Shown here: positions 11,801 through 24,500 of the stretch, in pieces
Layout of the letters: each line of letters begins with the position of its first letter
Position numbering within the stretch: position 1 is the first letter of the stretch
Origin: Apostichopus japonicus
Lineage: Eukaryota > Echinodermata > Holothuroidea > Aspidochirotida > Stichopodidae
Assembly: GCF_037975245.1 (NCBI RefSeq)
Contig: NC_092567.1
Coordinates: 25,102,876-25,166,875, forward strand
DNA: 64,000 nucleotides
Reading direction: 5' to 3'
The notes under the pieces: generated by a model
The model's input: the letters and a program-made list of their open reading frames with translations, nothing else
What the model was told of the DNA's origin: nothing
Databases searched by the model: none
Made by a program: the position numbers and the translations under genes

Positions 11801-13743
11801 CAAATTCTATTTTATCCTGTCTTACAATAATTTGGGAACAGGTTGACAATCGCATTACTGCTCTTGTTACAGTAGGAAAAATGAGCTTTTCTGCTTTTGC
11901 AAACAGCATGCTTCTTAAACGACTGCCCTTTGATGTTGCAGGTTATATAACTCATACTATAAACAGAATACTACTGGACTATTTATTGATTTTCCAAGGC
12001 TTTTGACACAGTATTCTACTTAGTACATTGTATCATTATGGTATTCCTCACCAGTGGATCTCAAGCTATTTGTCTAATCAAAAGCTATTAGTCTTACCTC
12101 CGTTGTCAAAAAATGTGGCATTTTCAGGTTTGGGTTTGCTTCCTTTTTTGCTGTTGGAGCTCCAAACAGTTCAGACTATTAAAAAAAAAGTAACATTGTA
12201 TATTCATTAAATTAAAATCAAGGCCACAGTATCCACTCTTACTACCTTTCAGATGTTGAATGTTTCATTGATCAAATAGATGATAGTCAAATGTTTGCAA
12301 AAGCTAAAAAATAAAAGTCTTACCCCATCTTTCCCCTCCCACCCACTGTACCAAAGTTGATCCACCTTCTTCCCATCCCACAGAGAAAAACATTTTGCAT
12401 GTGATAGTTTTTCAATCAAATAAAAGGCCACGTATTTTCTTTTCTGTTACTTTCAGAACACATTTGAAACACTGCTTTAAACCATCAAATAAGTTTTAGC
12501 CAAATGTCACAAAAAAGACCTGTTCTAGAATAGACCACATTCTGTGAGTGTTTAAGGATGACATTGTAGGCACTACCCATGGTGCAGACATCTCAATAAA
12601 GTTGGGTCTAAGATTAGCATTTTCTTTGACTATTGAAATTCAAGTTTGTAAACTGGTTGCACCATATTTAAGCAGATAAATTTGACTCATTTTCCACCAG
12701 AACATAATATATATTTCCTAAAGAAATATTTTCTTTCTGTGCTAGTTAAAAGTGTCAACTGTAGCAGACAAGGCTAGGCAACATTGTGTATGTGTAACAG
12801 ATGATTGTATGTGTGTGAATATGAAATAAAAAATAAGCATGCACATACAAGAGCTCTTCTTATAATTGAATAATGAATGTATGTACTAATTAATTTGTGA
12901 AACTTACTGGATCCACTTTGTCCCAACTATTGTACTTTGGGAGGAAATCCAAACCCATTACATGTCCACAAACTGATGTCATCTGAAAGAAATGAGAGAA
13001 AGATGTTATATTGACTTTGACAAGTTTTTGATTAGTAATACAATTAAGTGAAATTAAAAACAATAGTTTTAGTGCAGCTGATCTGATGTGGCAGGGACTA
13101 CAGTTGTGCAAAGCTACAGCCACGACCAGCCAATTTCCTCAAAGATCAAGTTCAATTATTTTCAGCAACATTTATATCTAATGGACATGTTTGTCACAGA
13201 ATCTGTCACAAGCTGAAACACTCATTTAAAAATCCCAATCCAAAATACATATCCAGATGCCTTAGCAAAACCTAGAAGGAAATGTAGTCAGCCTTGTAAA
13301 TTTAAAAACTATACCTGACCATTAAGCTATCTGACTTTAACATACTAGCTTAAATATTATATTTCCGAGAAGTATCGAATGTCGTAAACTTCTCATAATA
13401 GTCATTTTCTCATACTTGTCATATGCCTAACTTCAGCCTACACTAGTTAGGCCTACTGTATGCTTCACTGTTCTTGTTGCAATCATAATCATCCATGAGA
13501 CTAAAAGTTTCTCATCGATGGTTAAGATTATCACTGAAATTGTGAACTAAAAAGTTTAATTAGTAAACGGCTCACGATCCTTACCTTGAATTTCACGGGT
13601 TCTCCCTGAAATGTTCCATTGTACTCATGTATAGAACAAGCTCCGTTAAACCCTTTCCGCGAATGAAGGTTGCCTCCAGATAGAATTTTAGCCAGTGACT
13701 GAGCTAATTGTGGCTTTTCGGCCACCATAAAGGCAGTCTTCAT
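2895..13743 (-). CDS. TOP3B: DNA topoisomerase 3-beta, 5' twelve coding exons (3' end outside window)
   Basis: Type IA topoisomerase that cuts and rejoins single strands of DNA or RNA. Exons on the minus strand (high to low): 13743-13585, 12982-12908, 12175-12098, 11377-11258, 10954-10787, 9304-9170, 8551-8442, 7764-7564, 6754-6553, 5514-5332, 4536-4327, 3112-2895. Phases join cleanly into 619 codons plus two bases, collinear with the vertebrate protein (about 860 aa). The N-terminus [11 protein letters not shown] is the Toprim start; the acidic motif LDCDKEGEN falls near residues 115-123; the active-site motif [10 protein letters not shown] puts the catalytic tyrosine near residue 334; [13 protein letters not shown] is the conserved core motif in exon 11. 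The Met at 13743 was chosen because it matches the family start; an in-frame Met lies 7 codons upstream. The C-terminal zinc ribbons and RGG-type tail were not found in 1-2894 and should lie further left. The gene is head-to-head with CCDC59. Its introns carry several exon-derived repeats (see separate entries). Confidence 0.95.
3195..3660. repeat. Tandem repeat, about 77 bp unit, six copies
   Basis: The unit contains GATATCTTGATCC, CTGTTCATGAATATTCATTC and ACCAATTTA followed by an ACAGCATATAGGACAT-type end. Starts of GATATCTTGATCC fall near 3251, 3328, 3405, 3480, 3556 and 3635. It lies in the TOP3B intron between exons 11 and 12, about 85 bp beyond the exon 12 acceptor. Confidence 0.9.
3963..4240 (+). 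repeat. tRNA-derived SINE-like repeat, 5'-truncated
   Basis: A tRNA 3' half is visible: a B-box GGTTCGATACC at about 4004-4014 flanked by near-complementary T-stem bases (CCCGG / CCCGG). The 5' half with an A-box is not recognisable. Downstream the sequence runs into an A-rich segment and a (TTA)n tail near 4218-4236, as expected at a SINE 3' end. It is not a functional tRNA gene. Lies in the TOP3B intron between exons 11 and 12. Confidence 0.55.
4606..4740 (-). repeat. LINE 3'-end-like fragment with microsatellite
   Basis: A TAA microsatellite at 4606-4622 is followed by AAATGAGATTTATAAAGCGCC and CTCAAGGCGCTTTACAGAG, a hairpin-forming arrangement. The same layout (TAA run, then an AAAGTGCTTTT-like and GAAGCGCTG-like pair) is present at 33160-33235 at the 3' end of the coding LINE fragment in GCC1. 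I infer a 3'-terminal remnant of a related non-LTR element, minus strand. Confidence 0.45.
4852..5375. repeat. Exon-derived minisatellite at TOP3B exon 10 donor
   Basis: A unit of about 95 bp starts at ACCTCAT positions 4852, 4944, 5047, 5141 and 5236, then the true exon 10 edge at 5330. Spacings are 92, 103, 94, 95 and 94. Each unit contains a copy of the last ~45 nt of exon 10, its GT donor, and ~50 bp of adjacent intron. All five intronic copies keep the GAGGT donor core. In copies 3 and 5 the exon-like part is still open in the TOP3B frame; copy 4 has an in-frame TAG. Confidence 0.92.
9066..9228. repeat. Partial duplication of TOP3B exon 6 3' end with its donor
   Basis: Bases 9066-9134 repeat 9160-9228 at an offset of 94 with four mismatches in 69 bases. 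The copy at 9160-9228 is the functional exon 6 end (exon to 9170, donor GTATGATC below it). The other copy lies downstream in the intron and carries the same exon-like 59 bases and a GTACGATC donor. An AT-rich ATTAATTA block separates them. No acceptor is apparent for the extra copy. Confidence 0.9.
9735..10655. repeat. Minisatellite of ~29-30 bp in TOP3B intron 5
   Basis: About thirty copies of a unit like ACATTGCACTTAGTGCATGG plus TATGTCTAG fill the region. A higher-order pattern alternates CACTTAGTGCCTGG and CATTCAGTGCATGG types, with some TATATATCTAGA spacers. Wholly intronic, between exons 5 and 6. Confidence 0.93.
11940..12090 (+). pseudogene. Degenerate LINE reverse transcriptase fragment
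   Basis: The plus strand encodes LFIDF near 11977, then after a frameshift KAFDTV, and in another frame [18 protein letters not shown] at about 12031-12085. This order is the conserved RT palm region ([11 protein letters not shown] ... YGI ... WxxSYLSNR) of Jockey/CR1-type non-LTR elements. The fragment is frameshifted and cannot be active. It ends about 12 bp from the exon 3 donor of TOP3B, on the opposite strand. Confidence 0.75.
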
Positions 13744-14218
13744 ATTTCTAGTGTTTATAGTCACGTTGCTAACAATATAATGACTTCAATGCTCCCATTT
13801 CAGATGGTAAATGGAGTAAATTAACCTTCGTGAACGTGGATTACTGGCAAGAGAAAAATTCATGGAGGCAGCCATTGTAGGATCGTTCGAAGCAATTAAA
13901 ATATTTTAAATAGAATGCTCATTTATAAAGTATATATTTTAGTTCAAAGATGTATTTTAATGTAGAATATTATTTTTACACAGCGACAGTTTTTTGTGTG
14001 TTTATTTTTAAACAAGAAATAAATCTGAAATTTAGTGGGTAAATATTGTGTAACTACGTTCCGCACTAGGCCTCAGTCTAGATAAACGATTTGTGCAGTC
14101 CTACACATTCACAGTACACGAGTTTGACTTTCAACGATCCTGCGGTAGTTGCGGAGAAAATAAGTATTTTAACATATTCTTAACTTAAATTTATTGGCAA
14201 CACACTACAAAGTGAATC
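13744..14218. promoter_or_regulatory. Divergent promoter region between TOP3B and CCDC59
   Basis: The start codons of TOP3B (minus) and CCDC59 (plus) are 475 bp apart in head-to-head orientation. No other gene fits between them, so both core promoters and 5' UTRs must lie here unless further 5' non-coding exons exist. I see no clear TATA box or CpG-rich core; the stretch is AT-rich. Confidence 0.6.
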
Positions 14219-16410
14219 ATGAAAGAGCTTGGCAGACAACGAAAGAATTTGAAAGATGACTTGAGAAGATTAAAATACAAAAGGGTTTCTGGAAGTTTGC
14301 CTGAAGGTACTGTAGTGTGTAACACAATTCTGTTTTGCTATCGCATGTTTAAGTTGCAGCAAATCCAAGGGTATGCGGAACTTTGGATTGTTAAAAATAT
14401 TTGTTGACTGATATCTCAAGATTTAGAAAGCGTTGCAATAGTTTTCCATTTACATGTTATAATTGTGGATAATACCAGCTTACTGTATATCAATCCATCT
14501 ATTTTTCTTGAAAGGTATGCAAGGTATAATGATCCCATACCTTTCCTGCTCCCTGCACCTCTACTAGTTAATTTCGTCACTGGGAAGCAAGAGTTGCATG
14601 ATTAAGGATTTTGAATTGACAAGTCTTTTAGCCCAGAATTTGGAAACTCTCAGATTCGTCTTTTCCTTTTATCTTTGAAAGGACAAGGCTATGCTGACAA
14701 GAGGAAGAATGCGGCTGTTAACAGGTATCGAAATTTAAGACGGAAAGTTTCAAAGAGCAAACAGATTGACAAGACAGCTCAAAGTGGACTAGACCATAAT
14801 GAAGTGGAAAAGAAGGAATATTCATTTGGTAATAATCGTGTCAGTATTGAGCAAAGACAACAGGTGATATCTGAGGAAACAGACTTGCACCATGGCAAGA
14901 AGGAAGTGCCAAAACCATCACCAGCTCCTGAAAAAAAGACCGCACCGGCAGAAAGGTAAGTGTTATGATTAATTACAAGAAATGATTCAGTAATGGTGCA
15001 GAAACTGGCCAGGTTAATGTTATTTATCAAGAAGACACAACAGAAAACATCACCAAGAACAAGAAAGCCTGCAGCCCCAGAATCATTCCGTTAACAATGT
15101 TTTTTATCAGTTGTTTGGAACTGCTTTGAAAAGTTTGTCAGAAAGTTGTTGTAAAAAAATTGTAGCATCTTTTTTCATACTGATAATGTAAATTTTTTAG
15201 ACATTTTGAAGTAATTAAGTACACATTTCATTCCAATTTTCTAATTCTTCTCTTTTTTGTAAATTGAGAACAGAAGGAAAGAAGCTCACCGATATTCAAA
15301 TGCACAAAAGCTCTATCAGGAGAAAGAATTGAAGAAACATCAAAAGAAAATGGTAAGATGATAACTGTTTCTTTTACAAAGTTATCATTTCAGTACATTT
15401 TATGCTGCAGAGGTGATTGGTTTATTAGGGGATGGGGATTGGGGGGAAGGGTGGTGGGGTAGAGCTTACTTTCAGTGGATTGCTGATTTTTGTACCCTGT
15501 GTTTAAAGATTGAAAGAAATCAGAGCACAAGAACCTTTCCCTCATGTGGAGGTAGGGAATATCTCCAAACTTGCTTAAAATTGTTCAATTTTGGAAAAAT
15601 TTTACCACAGTTTTAAACATACAGTATTTGGTATTGTTGCTAATGTTTTTTTGTTTTTTTCCCTACTTACTGTACTTGCCTATTGGTGTTGAAGCATTGG
15701 ACTCTTGTGTGAAGCAGTGTTTTGTCAGTTTTCTGATGAATGTATGTATTTCATAGTGACTTGAAGGTGTTTCAAAAGGTCATTGTCAATTTGCAACATT
15801 TTGAAAACTTGTTTGGTTGGGTGTCAATATACCGATCAAATTCCAGAAGGGTTCTGCCTCTAAGAATATAAATGATGTTATGTTAATAGTCTGGACCAAT
15901 GAGAAAGCTAGCTTATGCTGGAAGACAACTGTTATTAGCATGTGACTAAGGACAATTTCAATTTTATATGAAATATTCAGGTAACAATGAAAGCTGGCAA
16001 AATGTTGTAGAAAATCACTTTGGTCATAAAGTCCTGGTTTTAATGATTTTTCATGCATGTACAGTAATGTGTTGCAATAGTCTACTAGTGTCTGGTTACA
16101 TAATCACTTAAGCACATGTGTATTAATGTGAGTTATTTATTTATTTATTTTCAGTAGTACAGTTATAAATAACTCACAAAAGGCAGCCAACTTTGTATGA
16201 ATCTCACTGAATGTTATTGTTGTTTTTTTTCTTCCGTATCACTAGGCAATGCAGGAGGAGAGAGAGAGTCGAGAGAGGGCTTTAGGGAATTACAAGAAGA
16301 AGAAATTGGAAAGGAATAAAAGATTCAACCAGAGGACAAAAAGAGGGCAGCCAATCATGAAACACCAAATTGATTTTTTGCTGGAGAAGATAAAGGCCCA
16401 AGGAGATTGA
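14219..16410 (+). CDS. CCDC59: CCDC59 / TTF1-associated protein 26 (TAP26) homologue
   Basis: Small, very basic nuclear protein; the family is known from vertebrates as a TTF-1 partner and has rRNA-processing relatives. Exons 14219-14306, 14682-14955, 15274-15352 and 16246-16410 join in phase to 201 aa (vertebrate proteins about 240). Recognised by the N-terminal PEGQGYADKRK block (vertebrate EGQGF...RRK) and the C-terminal YKKKKLERNKRFNQRTKRG followed by QPIMKHQIDFLLEKI, which matches the family's signature end. The middle is Lys/Glu/Gln-rich and predicted coiled coil. An in-frame TGA two codons before the ATG at 14219 fixes the start. Divergent from TOP3B. Confidence 0.88.
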
Positions 16411-17186
16411 ACAGTGAGTGACGGAAGAAAGGAAGATTATGGGCCACAGATTTGAACTTGGATTCCAGAATCCTGAATGGTGAAATGTTGAAGTGCACAT
16501 TGATTCATCAGGAGTGTTGCTTGTATTCATCGAGTCTTTGAGAGCAAGATGGAGCCAAGAACATTATGGGTGTTGTTTGTCCATTCAAGATAGAAAGCAC
16601 TATTATGATGCACACAGAAGTGGTCTACTAGTTAAGAAGGGGGCAAAGTCATAGGAGATGGATGGATGGAACTTAAAGGGCAAATCTTAAACACACACTC
16701 TGTTGGAGTTGTACGTGTTTGGGAGCAAAAACATGGTTACAAAGAAGTTGTGCAATTGATGTTAGTGCATGCAAGGATGTGGTAGCATTGGGTGTCACAA
16801 ATTGTGGTCTATGTGAATACGAAACAGAAAAAGTGTTTGATTCAAACAGAAGGAGTTAGAGCATCTGTTCTTACAAGAGGCACATGGGCATAAGAGCCAT
16901 ATCTTTAATGGTGAAATTTGTACCTTTCCAATGAACCAAATACAGGAGGGTTTTGCATTAATGCCAATTTTAAAAAAGTTTATAATGGCATAGGTGATGG
17001 GAGTAACCCTCCCCTCCACTGCCTTCCCCATCCCATTCCATTTGCTTTCCAAGCACCATTTGCTTTCTAAAAAAATTGCTATGGAAATTTCAAAATACCT
17101 ATAAGGATTCAAATTCTTACACAAAAGTTTGAAAAAAACATTTAAAGCAGTTTTGTTATTTCATGAGGATAAAACAGATCACCTTT

Positions 17187-17496
17187 AATAAATGACTAAA
17201 ACTCTTCAGAGCTCTGACAATTTATTTCCTGGTTGTAATTTTTTTTATGACCTTTCCTTGTCCTGAATCATGTTCATCATTTTTCAAATTCTGGATGTCT
17301 CTAATTTCTTGTTAAGTTACACCACAGTACAGTTATTGATGTTTAATCATATTTGTAAAGATATTTGTAGGGTATGTCTATCTTGAACGGACAGAAAAAA
17401 AAGAAAAGAATGAAATATTGGAAACCTGTATAGATGGTGTAATGAAATTTCACATAAGTTATTGTTACATGTTATTTTGATGTCACAATTAATAAA
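17187..17496 (+). terminator. Candidate polyadenylation signals of CCDC59
   Basis: AATAAA hexamers occur at 17187-17192 and 17491-17496, roughly 780 and 1080 bases after the stop codon. Either could end the transcript; nothing in the sequence decides between them. The rest of 16411-18503 shows no coding exon and is 3' UTR and intergenic DNA. Confidence 0.4.
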
Positions 17497-18503
17497 TTGA
17501 AAACTCAGAATTTTAACATAGAAATAATGTTGTCACGTTGTTTTTGGTATTGCATTGTTAGATTTTACCCCCACAGTCCTCATTCTTTACCCCAGGACCC
17601 CCTTCCCTCTCTAACAGGCATTAACATTTCCTTGCTTGTGTTGGTCCTTTCATTCTGGTCAGTTACTTCAATGACTGACTAAAAAAATAGAAACTAGGAA
17701 TTTGTAGCTGAAAGCATTTAGTTTGTACAATGCAACTAATAGGATATTAAATCAAACGACAAGATGGAAAGACACACACACTCGACAATTGCTAGGTGAT
17801 CATAAACTATAATTGTTTGGAGAGAACATACTGTATTTGCCAAATAATCATGATCTTTGAAATCATCGACTTCATGGCAAACACTTTTCAACCTTCCTTT
17901 CCTTCAAAAATAGTTTTATTATTATTATGGAACAGTTTTATTTAAATATTCACCCATGAATTTCAAAACATTTTAAATGTTCGTTTAGCGCTCCATCTGC
18001 TGTGAAGTAATGTTTTCCAAAAGTAAAATTGTGAGATAGATCGAAGGAAACGGACATTTCTATGTCGATGGCCACCAAGCGTTGAGCACTTCAAGATGTC
18101 ACAAACTAAAGTAATCTTCAGAGCTGTTTACCTAGATACTAGGGTCTTACTTCACTACATTTAAACATCTCAATGTGTTCACTGCAACGAAATTGCAGGA
18201 AGCTGCTATTTTGCCCTATTTAGTATTTACTAGCTCCATACTGCTTCAATGGGTGTTTCAAAGTCAGCGAGCTGTCAATCAAGCATGAAGTACTTAAAGT
18301 TTAAGCGCTGAAAACCGCCAGAAAGTACTGTCAAGTGACCATTTTTACGGTTAATATTTAGGCTATGTATGTTATGAAAACTATTCGAGAGAGTACCGAG
18401 CAAACGAACGAAGGCCCATGGAGAAACTAACATGATATGAGTTATTCATACCCTTGATTTATCCGTTAAAGATTTAGTGATCTTTTTTATATACGTGTGC
18501 ATC

Positions 18504-21500
18504 ATGACTGAGGCTAACAGACCCAGACGGTAAAACAAACCTTACATTTTGTCTTTGCCTACCCACATCCACAGTAGGCTAACCCTGCAGAGCCTACTTC
18601 ATATTGTCAGTAGGGTCTACAGTTAGGCATAGGCTATCCAGGGGATGAATAGTGAAGGTCGCACAATTCATTATTCTCCTTGGCTTCAAGGGAAATAAAC
18701 AATACTAAACATACCCATATCAATTCACTTATTTCTTACATATATCATACATAAAATCCCAAGAATTATTAGGCTACAGTTCTCCTAAGCCTAGATGTAG
18801 TAATATAGTAGTTAGGCTATAGTAATAATACTAGCTTTTATTGCCTCTCCAGATCAAAAAGGGAAGTTTCTTATACTACATTTGACGTCAATGATGACAG
18901 TGATGGTAAGAGACTCTTCTTATTTACTGTCATATACTGGAATTTTGACTTCTCAGTGGCTTTATAAGGCATCCATGAATGGTCAAGCTTTCTTGTAAGA
19001 CCTGTTAAAAAAAATTATATATGAGGTTATGGGTAGAGAAAATGACATTTGAAAATAATCTCAACCCTCACAAGGGGTAACTCTCAAACTTCTCCTGTTG
19101 GAAGGATATTATCAACATTTATACAATTCAGACCAAGCATCTGTTCACCTCTGTTCATTGATCATCAACTTTAGGTATTACAGCTAAATCAGGTTAGATT
19201 GGTCCATTGTCAGTCAATGTCCTTAAAAATGATGCTGCATGTTCTTGTACTGTACAAGTTGTTTATCAATGTTCAAGAAAATATGTGCTTTACATTTCTC
19301 CAATTTATCCTTCCTTACATTAACATTCATGATTTCATTCAGTTGCGGTCACACTAATTAGCGTCAACTCACGACAACTCACGACAACTCAAGACAACTC
19401 AAGACAACAGGTTTAAAATAACATCAAATACAATTGATGTTATCAGAGTATATCTGGAAACACGTTTGAAAGTGACTGGAACCAGCGTGCATACAGATCT
19501 TTCACGGGAAAAAATGTTTTTGTCGTAAAAATCGCCAACTTTTTCCTAACGTTGAATTAGACGACGTGATGCTATTGCGATTGCGCAATGCCATCGGACC
19601 GAACCATTATAATATGGGTGGGTTTGTGCTAGGTTTGGAAAGTACCTTGTGTACAGTGTCGGTAAGGTGGGTTGTCGTAGTAATAAAGCACCAAAGTATG
19701 GTGAATGAACTCCAAATCAAATTATTTAATGTTTTAAAATAATGAATACTTCTTATTATTTTTCCATTTTAATTTACATATGTTATTATTAATTTTACAG
19801 AGTCTTGCTTACTATCATCTTGCTCGGTTTTATTATTCTCTCCGTCAAATCATTGAATGTTTTTAAAATAATGAATACTTATTGTTTTTCCATTGTAATT
19901 TACATATGTTATTGAAAAATTACACTTACCTGTAGTGTAATGGTTCGGTCCAATGTCATTGCGCAAGCGCAATGGCATCACGTCGTCCAATTCAACGTTA
20001 GAAAAAAGTTGGCGATTTTTACGACAAAAACATTTTTTCCCGTGAAAGATCTGTATGCACGCTGGTTCCAGTCACTTTTAAACGTGTTTCCAGATATACT
20101 CTGATAACATCAATTGTATTTGATGGTATTTGATGGTATTTTAAACCTGTTGTCTTGAGTTGTCTTGAGTTGTCGTGAGTTGTCGTGAGTTGACGCTAAT
20201 TAGTGTGACCCTTCAGTTGCAGTCTAAAATAAATTATCATTGGCAGTATTGTTTGCATGATAATTGGCCTGTATTAAGAGAACTGCAGAGAACATGTTGT
20301 ATGTTGCCATAGAGCAGTATGACAGACAATGAAGGTTTTGAATGGAATGAAATGATTTGATAAATCATTTGTATGTTTTTGAATGTATCAAGAATCAGGG
20401 ATGACTGAAGGTCATTATTCTCATGTTGACAATCGTTGTTCCTCACATTTTACTTTTCTGTTTCAAATAAAGAGGATTTTGCCAGTTTCACACCCCCGGC
20501 TAGTAAGAAAACCAAGAAAGAAAAACGAGATGTGAAAAGTTCTAAACGGCAGCCAGATAAACAGAAATCCAAAGAAACAGGAAAGAAAACTCCAAAAGAA
20601 AGGTAAAGATGAAAGAATGCACTCAATCCTGATTTACCTGCCACAGATATTTAGCAAATAGCTCTATGTTCAGTGACATTTTAATGTTCTGAATTATAAT
20701 ACAAACAGTTCCCAGTGATCAGTCCTAAAATATATACTTTCACTGCTTTGCAAGTCTCATTAACACCCTGGATATTTGCTCCACAAATTGCTGTGTTTGA
20801 CTGTGATTGAAATTATTGTATGTTATATCATGTGTGTATGTATGCTTCTTGTGATTTTCCTAAGCGTGGCCCAGGCTGACATCATCTCATTTTCAAACAT
20901 TTAGGAAGGCTGTTGATGACAGGATATTTGACAAGGAATTAGAGTTGGCTTTGGAGATTTCGAAAGTGGAAACTGGTTCTCAAGAGCAGCAGGAATCGAA
21001 AGAAATACAGGCATCAAGAGTGACAGGGGATGTGAAAGAAGAATCAATACGATGTGAGAAGGTTGTTGCAGACATTCACATACCAGGTAGTTATCTATGT
21101 TAAAGACATTGAAGACTCGCCCCAAACCCCCTGAACCATCTGAAAAAGTTAATTTTCTGTTGCTTGCAAGTGACGTTTTGTTCGTGTCGCTACAAAATGC
21201 AGACAGTAATGAAACGTGATGCCTTGTTATCTTTAGCTGGACCTGAGATGTCCATCGCTGTATCGTTTGTACTACACTGTGCTGTGGGTATTGACCGCAG
21301 CTGTATGTACTTACTGTACACTAGTGTCTAATTACCGACGGTAGCAAGCTGTGTGTGAATATTTTCTGGGATCGATGGTGGTGTCTAACCCTTCTGTTAC
21401 ACCTCATTCGAAACTAGGTCAGATTACCAGCATTAGACGTTTCTTTTTGCGCGAGTCTTCACACCCTTTAAAGTAAGGAAATAGATATCTTAGAATTAAT

Positions 21501-24500
21501 AATCATATATCACAACTTTTATGTCATGATGGGGTTATGGAAGCAATTTGGAGCTTTGTTTTGCCCACAAGAATAGAAGAAAGAAAAAATAGAAAGAAGC
21601 TTTTCATGTTTTAATGAGAAGCTGACATTGGTTAAATTTAAATGCAGTATTATAGTACCCCTTATTATTTCTGTACTCCAAGTTCCACATGTAATATTAA
21701 CATTACTCACATGAATTAGGAATCCATTGTGTGGCAGTTGCAATGTCTCTATGATAATGATTTAGAAAGATTGTTACTTTGAAGTATAAAGATGTAGTAG
21801 GTTAGTTGCTTGTATTTTAAAGTAAAATGACAAACCATCACATGTATGCTAAGTTAATAACCTCTTTAACAGTTTTTTTTAGAATCAAATGATGTGCATG
21901 TTTCATGATACTGTCAGAATTTTAGTATTCTTACATTCAATTATTACTTCATTAGTTTTACTGACATTCTAACCCTTAAACAATTATTACTATGTTAAAG
22001 ACCTGTGAGTTGCAAAAAGCTGAAAATACTGATTATTTGTATCCTTCCAGTCATGCAGCTGCCTCAAAAGAAAGCAAAACATCTCTTTCATTTTAGGGAA
22101 CTAGTTGTGAACCTGCTTTTGTTCTTGTATTGTTTTGTTATTTAGAAGAGAGAGATGCTGTAGATGTAACAGAAGCCTTAGCAGACAGAAACACATGTGA
22201 AGTCTTACCTACAAAAAACAGCAAAGTAACAGATTCAGAAGATGAGATTAAGTTGATAGAAACAGTACCAGCAGGGTCTGAGATCAATCACAACAACGGA
22301 AGAAGCAAAAGAAGGGCTGCTACAACAGCTGCTAAAAAACAGAGGCAAGTCTTAGAGGACAGTGATGAAGATGGGGAATTTGAAGAGACTGCTCAGGGAG
22401 ACAGTGATGATGAATTTAAAGCAGGTATGTGGAGTCATAAACACAAAGTTGGGCAGCACTGGGGGGAAACCCCTCCCTGTTCTCCTTCATCAAGTTTATA
22501 TTTAAGTAAATGTTTTTCCAGTAGGTTGGACCATGAATCAAACCCTCAGTAAAACAATGAACCAACCTTGATAACCTCTTTATGTATGACTACACATTGA
22601 CAATTTTGTTTACATTATGGATTGTTTACCATTTGTGACTATCCACTATTGTGTGTGTTATTGATGAAGCAGTTGAGTTTTGGTGTAATGGTATATCAAG
22701 TTTGTAAGAATCAAAGAAGAGAAAAGAAGTTTAATTTGGATAAGAGAAAAAAAGGGGGGGAGGGGGGTTTAAAGGGTGGCATTAAGAGCAGTTGAAACCT
22801 ATTTCTTCCCATCATTCTAGATGATGCCAGTGATGGCAGCAATGATGACGACGCAGAGGATGAAGACTTCAGTTTTTCTCCAAAAAAGAAAAGGAGGAAA
22901 GGAAGTGAAGAAAAAGCACCAAAAAAGGTCAATAATCAGAAGAAGACAGTCGGGGGAAAACATTCAAAGACCCCAAGGAAAGAAAAGAAAGCAACAGGTG
23001 ACAAACAGTTAAAGACCTCCAAAACAGGTAATTTGTATGTGCACTTGAGAAAATAACTTTATGTATCTGAAATACAGTATGAATGATATGTTTGGTTTGG
23101 GTTTAAATTTAGCAAAGCATAACATTTGAGACGCAAAAGCTTCATAGAAATATTGTATTTAGAAAATGTCAGGGGCAAATATATAGTGGTCAGATTGTCT
23201 GTCATATGGTTAGGAGGTTGGGGGGAGGGGGATGAGTTTTACCTTTTCAGAGCAGTTGAAAGTTTATCTATTCCTATTTCCATAGTTTATAGCTAATTAG
23301 GTTTACTTTTTGTTGCTGTTTTGTTTATAGTAGTTATCATGCAGTACATGTAATAAGCAACATTGTTTAACAAATACAAGGAAAGTTGAAAAATTTAGAC
23401 ATGGGTTATAATAATGAATTAGCACTTGTGTTTGAAAGTCTGTGGTATTGCTTATAAATATGCTAGAAAGTAAAATAAATAATGCTAGCTCGTGTTTTTG
23501 CTGCCAAATTCAAAGCATTTTCCATTACTGAGAAATTCATCTGTCTGTTACTCGAACCCATGTCTGGGTAATTATCAGGTAAAGGAACAATTCAAAACTG
23601 AGGGCCTGGATTTCAGTCTTGGTTTTATGGGTTGGAATCCTGTTCTATCCAAACAATTTGTCACTCTCTTCAAATAGTTTCTAGGGTCAGGACCTCAAGC
23701 AAGTCAGTGTTGAAAATTTGTAGCAATGTTTAGCACAGTATCATATTTGGGAACTGGTTTCAGAGGATTGTGTTGGTGTGATAAAATCCTGGTATCATCA
23801 TCTGCCACTATTTTCCAGCCAGCTGGGAAGCATATGAACTTCCTGGTAAATGTGCAACCCTGTCAAAATGTCATCCAACTCACTTTAAAAACTTGATGTA
23901 TTTATTCCATCTACGTTTCTGACCGTCTATGTTGCATAATTTATCATATTTTAGCCAATGAAAACACAGCACCTACTACTCTAACCAGGAAGACTCCATT
24001 GATGATGAGGGGGAAAAGTAAAGGCTTCTCTTCTCCTTTAACGACAAATAATTCAACCTCAAAAAGTCCAAATCTGCCTGCAGTAAGACAAATTAAGAGG
24101 AAAGCAGTGGTTACATCGCCGCAAGGTAAATATTATTAACATTGATGATTAGGCTGTTGTTAATGTAATGCTGTGTAATAAGTTATACAGGTAGCATTGA
24201 CAGAGGCTGTTACACACTAAGAACTAAAACAATGCATGGTGTTTGAGTTATAATTTTGCGTCATTGCCATTAAAATTTCAATATTCATATATAATCTGTC
24301 ATGGATCTAACAAATCAAAATGGTTAAACCATAAACAGACTAATACATAAAGATTTGGTGTCCCACATATTTTAATGTTTCATTATATTATTATTTCACA
24401 GAGAAATTTTGTTGGGCATTATTGACACATTTTTCGATACCTTACCTTTTCTTTAAGGACTGAGGATCCAGCCACCACTTTGTGGAAAGTTTAAATCAAT

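Noticed and set aside
12028-12210. Plus-strand 60-codon frame as a gene
   Set aside because: Its first half is the LINE RT fragment and its second half is antisense to TOP3B exon 3.
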